A stretch of 64,000 nucleotides of DNA from Leptospira levettii (GTDB lineage Bacteria; Spirochaetota; Leptospiria; Leptospirales; Leptospiraceae): positions 248,001 to 312,000 of the forward strand of contig NZ_NPDM01000002.1 in NCBI RefSeq assembly GCF_002812085.1, given 5' to 3'. The notes under the pieces were generated by a model. The model saw only the letters and a program-made list of their open reading frames with translations, had not been told where the DNA came from and did no database searches. The position numbers and the translations under genes were made by a program. Below, piece by piece: positions 25,885 through 35,238 of the stretch (position 1 is the first letter of the stretch; each line of letters starts with the position of its first letter).

Positions 25885-27837
25885 TTATACAAGTTCCAAA
25901 GGATCCAAATCATATTCTATATAACATTTTGAATCCACTTTGAAGTTTTGTTTCGTTTCTTTTAATAAATTACGGAGTGATAAAATCGATTTGCTTTTGA
26001 GTAAAATATGATACCGGAAGTTATTATCAATTTTATAAAATGGACATTGGCTTGGTCCTAACATGATAATGGAATCATCTTTTTTATCTTTGATGAGTTC
26101 GCTATAAAGCACTGATTGTTTGTTTGCTACCTCTTCGTATTTGGAACGAAATACAAGCCTTGCAAGCCTAGAAAAAGGTGGATAAAACAAATCCTTTCTA
26201 AATTGTAATTCCCATTCAAAAAAAGCAGGGTAATTTTGTTCCTTTGCCATTTTGAGTACAGGGTGTTCAGGATCGTTCGATTGGATGATCACCTCACCCG
26301 GTTTTTCCCCTCGTCCGGCACGACCGGCAACTTGGGAGACAAGAGCATACGTTCGTTCACTACTACGAAAATCAGGGACACCTAACCCATGATTGGCGTT
26401 AAGGATACCAACCAAGGTCACATTGGCATAATCTAGGCCTTTTGCTATCATTTGGGTACCTGTCAAAATATCGAGTTCCCCTTCCCCCAATTTTTCTAAT
26501 ACGGATCTAGTTACATCTTTGTTTTTAGAACTGTCCTGATCAAGGCGTTCAATCCTTGCTTGTGGGTATAATGAAAGTAAATACTCTTCTAACTTTTGTG
26601 TCCCGGCACCAAAAAGTTCCAAATCTTCACCCATCATTTGTTTTAAATTGCGAAAACTAGATTTATAACCACATAAATGGCAACGTACGGTTTGGTCGGA
26701 ATGGTAACATAAAGTAGCAGTACATTTTGGACAATGAACAAACTCTTTCGTGTTAGGTGAAAAAATAAAGGGATTATAACCACGCCGATTCAAAAGTAAA
26801 ATGATTTGTTCTTTTTTTTTCAGACGATCTGCGATTTTAAACTGTAAATCACCTACGATGAGATTTTTGTCTTCTTGTTTTTCAGCCATCTCAACCGTTG
26901 GCAGTTTTGCCAAAGGATTGGCACGTTTTTCCAATTGTGAAAAGCCAATCTGCCTTGATTTGGCAAGGTAATACAATTCGACACTTGGTGTTGCAGATCC
27001 GAGTAAAAGTTTACCGCCTGATTTTTGGATTCTTTGTAATGCCACTTGGCGAGCATGGTAACGAGGGGAACCGTTCTCTTTATAAGACCCGTCATGTTCC
27101 TCATCCATAATGACAAGCCTTAGGTCAGAAACGGGGGCAAAGATGGCAGATCTTGTACCAATACAAATACGTTTTTTCCCTTCCTTTAAATCCAAATAGT
27201 TTTGGAATTTTTCGGAGATACGTAAGTGTGAGTGTAAAACGGCAACTTGGCCTGGAAAAATAGTTTCGATTCTAGAAATAGTAGGATAGGTAAGAGAAAT
27301 TTCAGGCACAAGGAAAATGACTGTCCCTTTTGGTTCTTTCAAAATCTCCAACATCAAATGAAGGTATACTTCTGTTTTTCCACTCCCTGTAATTCCGTAT
27401 AACAAATGCGTGTTGGAATCCTTACTGTTTTTAATCTCTTGGAATGCTATTTTTTGTGCGTCATTTAACGGGTGTAAACGTTCCGATTGGATGGTAAAAT
27501 CTTTTACCGTATCAATTTTCCGCTTTTTACCTTTTGGTACCATAAGGAACAATGCTTCTCCAAGAGAAGAAAGATAATGGTCTGCCATCCAAGTGGCTAA
27601 ATCTAGTTGTTCCTTTGTAAGAACGGGTTCTGTGTCTATTTGTTTGAGAATGGTTAATGTTTCGTAATTTGGTTCGTTGTGGTGGAGTTCGATGACAACA
27701 CCATCCCATTCTTTTCCATTGAGTGGAACAACTACTCTTATGCCTGGTTTTAAACCAGTCATCTCATTTGGGACTACATAAGTTAAGGTTTTACTTTCCC
27801 AAGATAAGTTAAGAGCAATTTCCGCATATTGAATCAT
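25885..27837 (-). CDS. priA: Primosomal helicase PriA with a reduced zinc-binding region
   Basis: PriA restarts stalled replication forks. The 650-residue protein has an N-terminal 3'-DNA-binding domain, Walker A GITGSGKT (148-155), DEEH box (245-248), the RRGYNPF motif and C-terminal helicase motifs including GTQMIAKGLDY and QVAGRAGRGEK. E. coli PriA has eight zinc cysteines in four CxxC pairs. Here only the two inner pairs remain (C369/C372 and C386/C389); the outer pairs are replaced by SPNTK and NLKQM. It is also shorter than the 732-residue E. coli protein. It is 9 bases from fmt. Confidence 0.94.
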   Translation of the reverse strand: MIQYAEIALNLSWESKTLTYVVPNEMTGLKPGIRVVVPLNGKEWDGVVIELHHNEPNYETLTILKQIDTEPVLTKEQLDLATWMADHYLSSLGEALFLMVPKGKKRKIDTVKDFTIQSERLHPLNDAQKIAFQEIKNSKDSNTHLLYGITGSGKTEVYLHLMLEILKEPKGTVIFLVPEISLTYPTISRIETIFPGQVAVLHSHLRISEKFQNYLDLKEGKKRICIGTRSAIFAPVSDLRLVIMDEEHDGSYKENGSPRYHARQVALQRIQKSGGKLLLGSATPSVELYYLAKSRQIGFSQLEKRANPLAKLPTVEMAEKQEDKNLIVGDLQFKIADRLKKKEQIILLLNRRGYNPFIFSPNTKEFVHCPKCTATLCYHSDQTVRCHLCGYKSSFRNLKQMMGEDLELFGAGTQKLEEYLLSLYPQARIERLDQDSSKNKDVTRSVLEKLGEGELDILTGTQMIAKGLDYANVTLVGILNANHGLGVPDFRSSERTYALVSQVAGRAGRGEKPGEVIIQSNDPEHPVLKMAKEQNYPAFFEWELQFRKDLFYPPFSRLARLVFRSKYEEVANKQSVLYSELIKDKKDDSIIMLGPSQCPFYKIDNNFRYHILLKSKSILSLRNLLKETKQNFKVDSKCYIEYDLDPLELV

Positions 27838-27838
27838 T

Positions 27839-28657
27839 TTATAAATATGGTTTTAATATGGATAAATGGGAGACAAAACTATCTTCTAAGTCTTGTTTTT
27901 CTTTGCCATATTGGAAAAGATTGGTTTCGGAATCTGCTTTTTTAGCTTTTTCTCCAAGGAAAACAAGTGCTTCCGGTGACCTAGTTGTGAGTAATGGAAT
28001 TTTTATCCCACCTAACTCCCATTCCATCACTTTTCCCAATTGATCCTTTGCTTTTTCTGCACCAAAAAGTAACCTAGCAGAAGATCCTAAGATTACAATG
28101 CCTTTAATTCCAAATTCCTCAACTGTCTCTTTCACATGAACCTTACAGTTTTCCAATCTAGAGTTCCAATCAGAATCTTTTGAATCTGTATGAGAAAATG
28201 TACAGGCAGGATACTCTTCATAATAAAACTCTTCATATGAAAACCCAAATACTTTTTTCACAATCCCATCCCAACTGACTTCTGTTAGTTTGTCTTTGAA
28301 GATCTGATTGGGTCTTGTTTTTGTGAATGGTTTTTCTTTGGCAGTGGTTGCACCAGAATAATGTAATACCAATATGGGTTTACGTCCTTTGTGTAAAAAC
28401 TGCCTAACTCCGCTTAGTTTTCCTTGGCATAATGTGCAAGTAAAATTGATAAGTTCTCTGTTTTTCCTTTGGCTTTCTTTTTGTTGTTTTTTCTGAATTT
28501 CCAAGGATTCCGGGACCTTGGATTTCCAAGGAAATGCATAATCATTAGGATCTTTTTCATTTTGAAAACGAAATACTGATACAGATTGGTTTTGAATAAG
28601 AAATTTGGTTTCTTTTAAGATATCGGAGAATGTTTCTAAGATCGTTTTTTGGTTCAT
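27839..28657 (-). CDS. Uracil-DNA-glycosylase-superfamily-like protein with four putative Fe-S cysteines
   Basis: A 272-residue protein not annotated with certainty. Residues 70-230 follow the plan of family 4/5 uracil-DNA glycosylases: C74-x2-C77 then Arg, a first motif at 95-104 (ILVLHYSGA), C152 and C171, the strand and helix GIVILGSSARLLFGA (186-200) and a final TTRSPEAL motif. Cysteine spacing resembles the [4Fe-4S] ligands of those enzymes. The catalytic motifs differ, with HYSGA where GEAPG is usual and RSPEA in place of HPS, so glycosylase activity is doubtful. Residues 1-70 are an extra N-terminal region. It sits one base upstream of priA in a likely repair and replication unit. Confidence 0.6.
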   Translation of the reverse strand: MNQKTILETFSDILKETKFLIQNQSVSVFRFQNEKDPNDYAFPWKSKVPESLEIQKKQQKESQRKNRELINFTCTLCQGKLSGVRQFLHKGRKPILVLHYSGATTAKEKPFTKTRPNQIFKDKLTEVSWDGIVKKVFGFSYEEFYYEEYPACTFSHTDSKDSDWNSRLENCKVHVKETVEEFGIKGIVILGSSARLLFGAEKAKDQLGKVMEWELGGIKIPLLTTRSPEALVFLGEKAKKADSETNLFQYGKEKQDLEDSFVSHLSILKPYL

Positions 28658-28658
28658 A

Positions 28659-30008
28659 TTATCCCTCTATCAATTGTTCCACAGAAATATTGAGGGAACG
28701 TAATTTTCGATACAAATGTGTTCGTTCGATCCCTAGTGCTTTTGAAGTTCGGGTCACATTTCCTTCACAAATTTGTAGAGTTTTGATGATGTACTGGCGT
28801 TCAAACTCTTCTTTTGCATGTTTTAAGTCCCCCCTTGCCACCATTTCATTCGCTTTTTTGAAACCATGAAGTGCCTCTTTCACATCTTTTGCACGGATTG
28901 TATCTCCAGGAACAAGGATACTCAATCGCTCAATGATATTGGTTAGTTCTCTGACATTGCCTGGCCAAAAATGGGAGGAAAGAGCATCGAGACCTTCTCG
29001 ATCAATTGTTTTAGGGGATAAATTGTTTTTCGAGATTGATTTTTTTAAATAAAATTCTGCAAGCAGGGGAATGTCTTGATTTCTTTCACGTAACGGAGGT
29101 AATTCGATTGGAATCACATTCAATGCATAATACAAATCTTCTCGAAATTTACCTTCACGGATTGCTTCTTCTACATTAGAATTAGTAGCAGCTATGATCC
29201 TGACATCTACAGGAATAGATTCCTTCCCTCCAACTCTTTCCATTTTTTGATCGAGAATGACTTTTAACACCTTCGACTGTAGGGATAAACTCAAATCACA
29301 TACTTCATCCAAAAAAAGTGTGCCATGTTGTGCCAGTTCCCATTTTCCGATTTTGATTTCGTTTGGTTCCCCTTGGACACTTTCAGATCCAAATAACTCC
29401 TGTTCTATTGTATCTTCTGGCAAGGATGCACAATTAAATTCAATGTAAGCTTCATTTTTGCGTTTCGAATTTTGATGGATTGATCTGGCAGTTAATTCTT
29501 TTCCAGTTCCATTTTCACCAAAAATAAATACACGCGCATTGGTTTCAGCTGCTTGGAAAACAGAAAATTTAACACGAGTGATGGAAGGAGACTCACCTAA
29601 AATTTGGTCTACCTCGAGTTGAAAATCAGGTAATTCTGAATCTTTTGTTTTTTCAATCGAAGTTTCGATTGTTTGAATCACTTTTTCGATGGACAATGGT
29701 TTCTCCAAAAAATCAATTGCTCCTTTTTTTGTAGCATTCACTGCCAGTTCAATCGTTCCATGTCCAGAAATCATCACAACAGGAAGACTTGGGTAAAGTT
29801 TTTTACACTCATCTAAAATGACTAAACCATCTTCCTTTCCAACCCAAACATCTAATAACAATAAGGAAGGTCTTTCCTTTGATAAAGCTTTCATTAACAT
29901 TTTGCCATTTGAAAAATCCTCAACAAGATAATCTTCATCTTCCAAAATGACTCGTAATGTCTTACGAATTTCTTTCTCATCATCTAATATATAAATAATT
30001 TTTTGCAT
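28659..30008 (-). CDS. NtrX/NtrC-family response regulator lacking the GAFTGA loop
   Basis: A 449-residue regulator: receiver domain 1-120 with phosphorylatable D53 and K103, AAA+ domain about 135-370 with Walker A GENGTGK (164-170) and Walker B LFLDE (231-235), and a C-terminal Fis-type helix-turn-helix (GNVTRTSKALGIERTHLYRK). In sigma-54 activators ELFG is followed by the GAFTGA loop that touches sigma-54. Here ELFGSESVQGEPNEIKIGKW (204-223) has no such sequence, so classical sigma-54 activation is unlikely. It overlaps the NtrY-like kinase gene (TGATG) and is its evident partner. Confidence 0.9.
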   Translation of the reverse strand: MQKIIYILDDEKEIRKTLRVILEDEDYLVEDFSNGKMLMKALSKERPSLLLLDVWVGKEDGLVILDECKKLYPSLPVVMISGHGTIELAVNATKKGAIDFLEKPLSIEKVIQTIETSIEKTKDSELPDFQLEVDQILGESPSITRVKFSVFQAAETNARVFIFGENGTGKELTARSIHQNSKRKNEAYIEFNCASLPEDTIEQELFGSESVQGEPNEIKIGKWELAQHGTLFLDEVCDLSLSLQSKVLKVILDQKMERVGGKESIPVDVRIIAATNSNVEEAIREGKFREDLYYALNVIPIELPPLRERNQDIPLLAEFYLKKSISKNNLSPKTIDREGLDALSSHFWPGNVRELTNIIERLSILVPGDTIRAKDVKEALHGFKKANEMVARGDLKHAKEEFERQYIIKTLQICEGNVTRTSKALGIERTHLYRKLRSLNISVEQLIEG

Positions 30009-31831
30009 CAGGAAAGTTCCAAGGGAAGTTCAATTCGAAACTTACATCCACCTAACTTTGAGTTTTCAACCGAGATATGACCATGGTGATCGATAATTGT
30101 TTTTTGGACAATGGTCAGACCGATTCCTGATCCATGTTTTTCCTTTGTTGAAAAATAGGGTTCAAATATTTTTTCCTTCCATTCTTCCTTGAGACCAGGG
30201 CCAGAATCATCAATCTCAACAATGACACTTTTCCTCAGTGCTTTTTTTTGCAGTTTTGACATGACACGAATTTTTTTACGTTTTGTTTCTAAAATGTCCA
30301 TATCTTCTTTTGAATTGTCAAATGACAATATTGCTTCCACTGCATTTTTGATAAGATTATTGATCACACCAAGAAACAAACGTTTATCGAGGAATACCTC
30401 TGGTAAATTTTCCGCTAATTTTAGTTCAAATTCTATATCAGAGGTATCTCGAAAAAGGGCTACCGCTTCTTCCAAAATAGGATTGATGTGTTGGTTGATG
30501 AGGACAGGAACTGGCATCCTTGCAAATTCACTAAACTCCTTAACCAAATGTTCGAGCACGCGCACCTGCCCAATGATGGTCTCTGTTGCATCAAAGATCA
30601 CTGATTCCAAATTTTCCTTTTTTGGATTTTGGAATTTTCGCTGGATTCTTTGAGCTGAAAGTTGGATGGGAGTGAGTGGATTTTTGATTTCGTGCGCCAT
30701 ACGTTGGGCCACTTCTTTCCAAGCGGCAATCCGTTGTGTATGCATGAGTTCATCAGACTTTGCTTTTAAATCACTTACCATTTGATTGAAACTATCAATC
30801 AAAATCCCCATTTCACCTTCTTCTGTTTTTTCTAATCGAACATCAGATTCACCAAGAGAAACCTTTTTTGTCGCATTCGCCAAATCGATAATGGGTTTGG
30901 AAATTCGCCTTGCAAATAAAAAGGAAAACAATATTGCAATTAAAAACATAGAGAATGAAAAACTAGCAATCGTAATGCGAACACTAAATGGAATTTTTTC
31001 TTTCCACAAACTTACTTTTTCATATGTAGATGTTGCATTAATAATATTCAATACATCCGCTTCCATCCCTTTATGGATTCTCTCTGCAATAATAACTGTT
31101 CGATCACCTTCTAGATCAAATTTTGCCACCAAATAAGATTTTTCTGGATCATAATAGCGACTTAAGTAGATTCCGCTTTTACTTGATTCGGTATACTCTA
31201 GAGCAGAAAATTGACGGAATAAATTTTTGGATTCAAACTGAACTTTATTTTTTTCACGGTAACCCAAATAGTATTCATTTTTTTCAATCAGTCCATCTTT
31301 GATGCCATTTTGAAAAATCATAAACCCATCCGATTTTTCACGAAGTAATCCTGAACGAAAACGAGAGACTAGTTCCAAAAAAGATTTTTGATTTTCCCTC
31401 TCTACTTGGTGGACAAGTAAATTTGCAGAACGTAAAGCATTCGATATATCAACTCGATAAAAACCTTCAATGAGCCTTCCCGTCAGATTCGATGACAAAA
31501 TAAAGATAGGCAAAGAAGGCACAAGGGCTACAAATAAAAAGGCAAGTGTGAGCCTGTACCGAATGGAACTCCGAATTTTACCTGTTTCACGATTCCTACG
31601 ATTCCTATAGATATAACTCAAAATGAGTGATAGGATAAAAAACGGAATGAGAATGAAGACGTAAGTATCTAATTTTGAGTAAAAGGATATATCTTCTTCT
31701 TCTCTGAAGAAAACAAGTTCAGAAAAACCAACGGAGATGGCTAATGTTAAAAAAAAGATAAAAATATCACGTAAATAATAACGATTTTCGTCAGACAGGG
31801 ATGGCAAAAAACGAAAGTATTTACTTGGCAT
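30008..31831 (-). CDS. NtrY-like membrane sensor histidine kinase
   Basis: A sensor kinase of about 607 residues from ATG 31831 (TTG 31840 possible). Several N-terminal membrane helices (about 20-45, 55-75 and 95-115) frame an extracytoplasmic sensory region of about 170 residues. A further helix and a HAMP domain (about 285-355) follow, then the phospho-acceptor block RMAHEIKNPLTPIQL and the ATPase domain with NNLIKNAVEAI, DSGPGL and GSGIGLTIV. The AAWKEVAQRMAHEIKNP sequence is characteristic of NtrY. No PAS domain is obvious. It feeds the overlapping NtrX-like regulator. Confidence 0.9.
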   Translation of the reverse strand: MPSKYFRFLPSLSDENRYYLRDIFIFFLTLAISVGFSELVFFREEEDISFYSKLDTYVFILIPFFILSLILSYIYRNRRNRETGKIRSSIRYRLTLAFLFVALVPSLPIFILSSNLTGRLIEGFYRVDISNALRSANLLVHQVERENQKSFLELVSRFRSGLLREKSDGFMIFQNGIKDGLIEKNEYYLGYREKNKVQFESKNLFRQFSALEYTESSKSGIYLSRYYDPEKSYLVAKFDLEGDRTVIIAERIHKGMEADVLNIINATSTYEKVSLWKEKIPFSVRITIASFSFSMFLIAILFSFLFARRISKPIIDLANATKKVSLGESDVRLEKTEEGEMGILIDSFNQMVSDLKAKSDELMHTQRIAAWKEVAQRMAHEIKNPLTPIQLSAQRIQRKFQNPKKENLESVIFDATETIIGQVRVLEHLVKEFSEFARMPVPVLINQHINPILEEAVALFRDTSDIEFELKLAENLPEVFLDKRLFLGVINNLIKNAVEAILSFDNSKEDMDILETKRKKIRVMSKLQKKALRKSVIVEIDDSGPGLKEEWKEKIFEPYFSTKEKHGSGIGLTIVQKTIIDHHGHISVENSKLGGCKFRIELPLELS

Positions 31832-32096
31832 TTGTTTCAAAATTTTGAGTCACAAGAGTTTCTAAAGCTTGTAATGCCTCCTCTTCCTTGTTTCCATCAG
31901 CCTTTACGGAAAATACGGTTCCTGGTCCTAAAGCAAGCATCATAAGGCCCATAATTGATTTCCCATTCACTTCAATGTCATCTTTCATGACAAAAATTTC
32001 ACAAGGAAAACTAGCGGCAACCTTTACGAATAAAGATGCTGGCCTTGCATGAAGTCCCGTACTATCTTCTCTAATCTTTAATTGGATTTGTTTCAA
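31821..32096 (-). CDS. HPr-family phosphocarrier protein
   Basis: A 91-residue HPr with the active-site His in GLHARPA (H16) and the regulatory Ser in GKSIMGLMMLA (S47), so it could take part in both PTS phosphotransfer and HPr-kinase control. A TTG start overlaps hprK by 26 bases, and the end overlaps the NtrY-like gene. No EI or EII genes are in the window. Pairing with hprK and rpoN suggests a regulatory rather than a sugar-transport role. Confidence 0.92.
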   Translation of the reverse strand: MKQIQLKIREDSTGLHARPASLFVKVAASFPCEIFVMKDDIEVNGKSIMGLMMLALGPGTVFSVKADGNKEEEALQALETLVTQNFETNAK

Positions 32097-33039
32097 TGGT
32101 GCTCTGCTGGATATAGGTATTGAGTTTATTCGAAAATTCTTTTGCGCTATTTTTTCCCATCTTACGTAACCTTTGGTTCATAGCCGCTGTTTCAACAATG
32201 ATAGGAATATTTCGGCCAGGTTTTACTGGGATTTCGATATAAGGAACGGAAACTCCTAGTATTTCTTCCATACTTTGTTCAATTCCTGTTCTTTCGTAAT
32301 CTCCAGAAGTTTGTTCTTCCCATTCTTTTAAATTGATGATGAGTTCTATCAGTTTATGATCCCTAACCGATCCAACACCAAACAGATCTTTGATGTTAAG
32401 GATACCTAGTCCCCTAATTTCCATATGGTGACGGAGTAAATCGGAACACGATCCTATCAAATAACTTTCACTGAGACGCCTGATCTCAACCATATCATCG
32501 GCAACTAAACGGTGGCCTCTTTCAATGAGTTCGAGAGCGGTTTCACTTTTACCTACTCCAGACCGGCCCGTCAGTAAAGTTCCAATCCCAAATACTTCAA
32601 TGAGGACACCATGTCGCATGGTCCTTGGTGCGAGGGCTCTGTCCAATATCTGCGAAATCAATGTAATGAATCGATGGGTGGCAATTTCTGTTTTGAATAA
32701 TGGAATTCCTTTTTCTTTTGCTCTTTCCACAAAAGGAATTTGTGGTTCATTCCCATGTGTGTAGATGATACAATTGAGATGGAATTCAAAAAACTTATCT
32801 GTGATTTCGTTTAGTTTTTCCCTAGACAAAGAATTGAGATAAGCCCATTCCCCTTTGCCTAAAATTTGAATACGATCGTTGGCAAAAAAATCAAAAAAAC
32901 CTGTAAGGGAAAGACCAGGTCGATTGATCTCAGCACTATTAATTCGATTCGAAAGTCCAACTTCACCAGTAACCAGTAAAAGTTGTAAATCTTCATGGTC
33001 TCGAAGAATGGTTTCCACTGTAATTCCTGGAACTGGCAT
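32071..33039 (-). CDS. hprK: HPr kinase/phosphorylase
   Basis: A 322-residue bifunctional enzyme that phosphorylates and dephosphorylates the regulatory Ser of HPr. Walker A GRSGVGKS lies at 158-165; the signature MEIRGLGILNIKDLFGVGS and the C-terminal PVKPGRNIPIIVETAAMN follow. The N-terminal DRTGG-like domain is present in full. It is encoded immediately upstream of HPr, with overlap, and 3 bases after rpoN. Confidence 0.95.
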   Translation of the reverse strand: MPVPGITVETILRDHEDLQLLLVTGEVGLSNRINSAEINRPGLSLTGFFDFFANDRIQILGKGEWAYLNSLSREKLNEITDKFFEFHLNCIIYTHGNEPQIPFVERAKEKGIPLFKTEIATHRFITLISQILDRALAPRTMRHGVLIEVFGIGTLLTGRSGVGKSETALELIERGHRLVADDMVEIRRLSESYLIGSCSDLLRHHMEIRGLGILNIKDLFGVGSVRDHKLIELIINLKEWEEQTSGDYERTGIEQSMEEILGVSVPYIEIPVKPGRNIPIIVETAAMNQRLRKMGKNSAKEFSNKLNTYIQQSTIETNPIKD

Positions 33040-33042
33040 CGT

Positions 33043-34464
33043 TTACCCCTTGAGTGAACTGATTCGCTTTCTTTCGTTGGATGGAAGGATGCGTAAAACC
33101 TTACGGTATTTTGCCACAGTCCTTCTTGCAATTTCAATACCTTTTTTCTCCATCAGTTCTACGATGTCTTGGTCAGAGAGAGGATTGTTTTCATCTTCTT
33201 CTTTGACCAAATTTCGAATGATCTCATGTATTTTTTTGGAACTTTCTTTTCCACCCTCAGCAGATTTAACACCAGAGGAAAAAAACCACTTCAATTCAAA
33301 AATTCCCCAAGTGGTTTGGATGTATTTATTGGTGGTGATACGAGAGATTGTTGATTCATGTAAGTTCAGTTTTTCAGCAACCTCTTTGAGAGTGAGAGGT
33401 TTGATAAAACCAATCCCACCTCTAAAAAAATCAACTTGGAAATCGATGATACAACTGACAACTCTCTGTAAGGTCTGCCTTCTCTGTTGGATGGACCTGA
33501 TGAGCCACTGCGCGGAACTATACTTTGTCTGAAAGTATTCCTTCTCTTTTGGTGGAAGTTTATGATTTAATAATTCTTTGTATTCCTCTTGGATCGTGAG
33601 TTTTGGTAACCATTCGTCATTGATAAATATATTAAATTCATTTCCCACTTGTTTCACAACAACATCGGCAACAACATAATCAATTTTTCTACCTTGGTAA
33701 GTTGTCGCAGGGTATGGTTCTAATTTTTTAATTAATCTAGCTAAATTGAGAATTTCTTCTTCTGTGATTTTTAAATTTTTTGCGATTTTTTTATAATCAA
33801 CCTTTTCTAAATCAGAAAGGAATTCCCCTATCAGCTGGTGCAAAACGATGTTATCAGGAAACAAAATCCTTCCTTGGATGAGAAGGGTTTCTTGCATATC
33901 TTTGGCACCAATTCCGATTGGGTCCAATTCATTGATCACTTGCAATACCCTACGAACTTTGGTTTCTGGATACCCCATCTCTTTGGATACCAGTGACAAA
34001 TCATCTGTGATGAATCCTTTTTCATCGATCATACTGATGAGCACTTCGCCAATTTCAAATTCTAATTTCGTAAGTTTGATGAGACGTAGTTGGTTCAGTA
34101 AGTGTTCTTCTAACGTTTCCCCTCGAGTAGAAGATTCAATGTACTTTTGGTTTCGATCACTTGCTTCTGTATCATAGGTTCTTGGACCTTCTAACGAATA
34201 ACTATCTTGCCAATTAACATCTGTACTTTTTTCGTGATTGAGTTTTTCCAACCGTTTCACTTCGTCGATGGAAAAAAGTTCGGGCATTTTGGATTTTTCA
34301 TCAACTCCCACTTCATCAAGTAATGGGTTTTCCAATAATTCGTTTTGTATTTTATCTGATAATTCTAATGTTGATAAAGATAAGAGTTCAATGGACTGAC
34401 GTAAGTCCTGGGTCATCACCAGTTTTTGCGTTTGGCGTTGTGAAAGTGAAGCCCCGAGTTTCAT
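33043..34464 (-). CDS. rpoN: RNA polymerase sigma-54 factor
   Basis: A 473-residue sigma-54. Region I (LSQRQTQKLVMTQDLRQSIE) is the glutamine-rich activator-responding part, an acidic linker follows, and the C-terminus holds the RpoN box ARRTVAKYRK. It directs polymerase to -24/-12 promoters and needs an AAA+ activator. It directly abuts lptB, as rpoN does in Proteobacteria. The nearest AAA+ regulator in the window lacks the GAFTGA loop, so its true activator must be encoded elsewhere. Confidence 0.95.
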   Translation of the reverse strand: MKLGASLSQRQTQKLVMTQDLRQSIELLSLSTLELSDKIQNELLENPLLDEVGVDEKSKMPELFSIDEVKRLEKLNHEKSTDVNWQDSYSLEGPRTYDTEASDRNQKYIESSTRGETLEEHLLNQLRLIKLTKLEFEIGEVLISMIDEKGFITDDLSLVSKEMGYPETKVRRVLQVINELDPIGIGAKDMQETLLIQGRILFPDNIVLHQLIGEFLSDLEKVDYKKIAKNLKITEEEILNLARLIKKLEPYPATTYQGRKIDYVVADVVVKQVGNEFNIFINDEWLPKLTIQEEYKELLNHKLPPKEKEYFQTKYSSAQWLIRSIQQRRQTLQRVVSCIIDFQVDFFRGGIGFIKPLTLKEVAEKLNLHESTISRITTNKYIQTTWGIFELKWFFSSGVKSAEGGKESSKKIHEIIRNLVKEEDENNPLSDQDIVELMEKKGIEIARRTVAKYRKVLRILPSNERKRISSLKG

Positions 34465-35238
34465 CTAAAGTTTAAAATCCTCACCTAAATAAATTCGCCT
34501 TGTTTCTGGATCGTTGATGAGATCATCCGCAGTTCCCGATATCAAAATTCTACCACTATACATGATATAAGCTCGGTCTGTAATCTTTAAAGTTTCCCTA
34601 ACATTATGGTCAGTAATTAAAATCCCAAGTCCTCTTTCTTTCAAAGATTGTATCACATTTTGAATATCTTTCACTGCGATTGGGTCAACACCCGCAAACG
34701 GTTCATCTAACAAAATGAAGTCGGGATTTGTAACTAGTGCTCTCGCAATTTCACATCTTCGCCTTTCTCCACCAGAAAGTGTATAACCTTTTTGATTTGC
34801 CACTCGCATGATTTGTAGTTCCAAAAGAAGTTCATCCCGACGACGGATAATTTCATCACCAGGTAAATTCATTGTTTCCAAAATAGCTTCCAGATTTTCC
34901 GCAACTGTGAGTTTACGAAAGATACTGGCCTCTTGGGCAAGATAACCAACACCCATACGAGCACGAATGTGCATTGGTGCTTTCGTTAAGTCCTCATTAT
35001 CGATAAATACATGGCCTTCATCGGGAGTCACGAATCCAACACTCATATAAAAACTTGTCGTTTTTCCGGCACCATTGGGTCCAAGAAGACCTACAATTTC
35101 ACCTTTTCGGATATAAAAGCTGACTCCATCCACAACTTTACGTTTGTTATAGATCTTTACCAGATTCTCCATCCTAAATGTTTTTACATTTGGATCGATT
35201 TCCTTCTTTTTATCCGCTACTTTACTTTTTTTCACCAT
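34465..35238 (-). CDS. lptB: LPS export ABC transporter ATP-binding protein LptB
   Basis: A 257-residue ABC ATPase of the LptB2FG transporter that pulls lipopolysaccharide from the inner membrane. Walker [15 protein letters not shown]-loop [12 protein letters not shown], signature [15 protein letters not shown] and Walker [14 protein letters not shown] match LptB closely. About 22 residues precede the usual start [11 protein letters not shown] 35238 follows AAAGG and overlaps the LptA-like gene by 17 bases. Neighbours lptA and lptC complete the bridge components present here; lptF, lptG and lptD are not in the window. Confidence 0.95.
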   Translation of the reverse strand: MVKKSKVADKKKEIDPNVKTFRMENLVKIYNKRKVVDGVSFYIRKGEIVGLLGPNGAGKTTSFYMSVGFVTPDEGHVFIDNEDLTKAPMHIRARMGVGYLAQEASIFRKLTVAENLEAILETMNLPGDEIIRRRDELLLELQIMRVANQKGYTLSGGERRRCEIARALVTNPDFILLDEPFAGVDPIAVKDIQNVIQSLKERGLGILITDHNVRETLKITDRAYIMYSGRILISGTADDLINDPETRRIYLGEDFKL

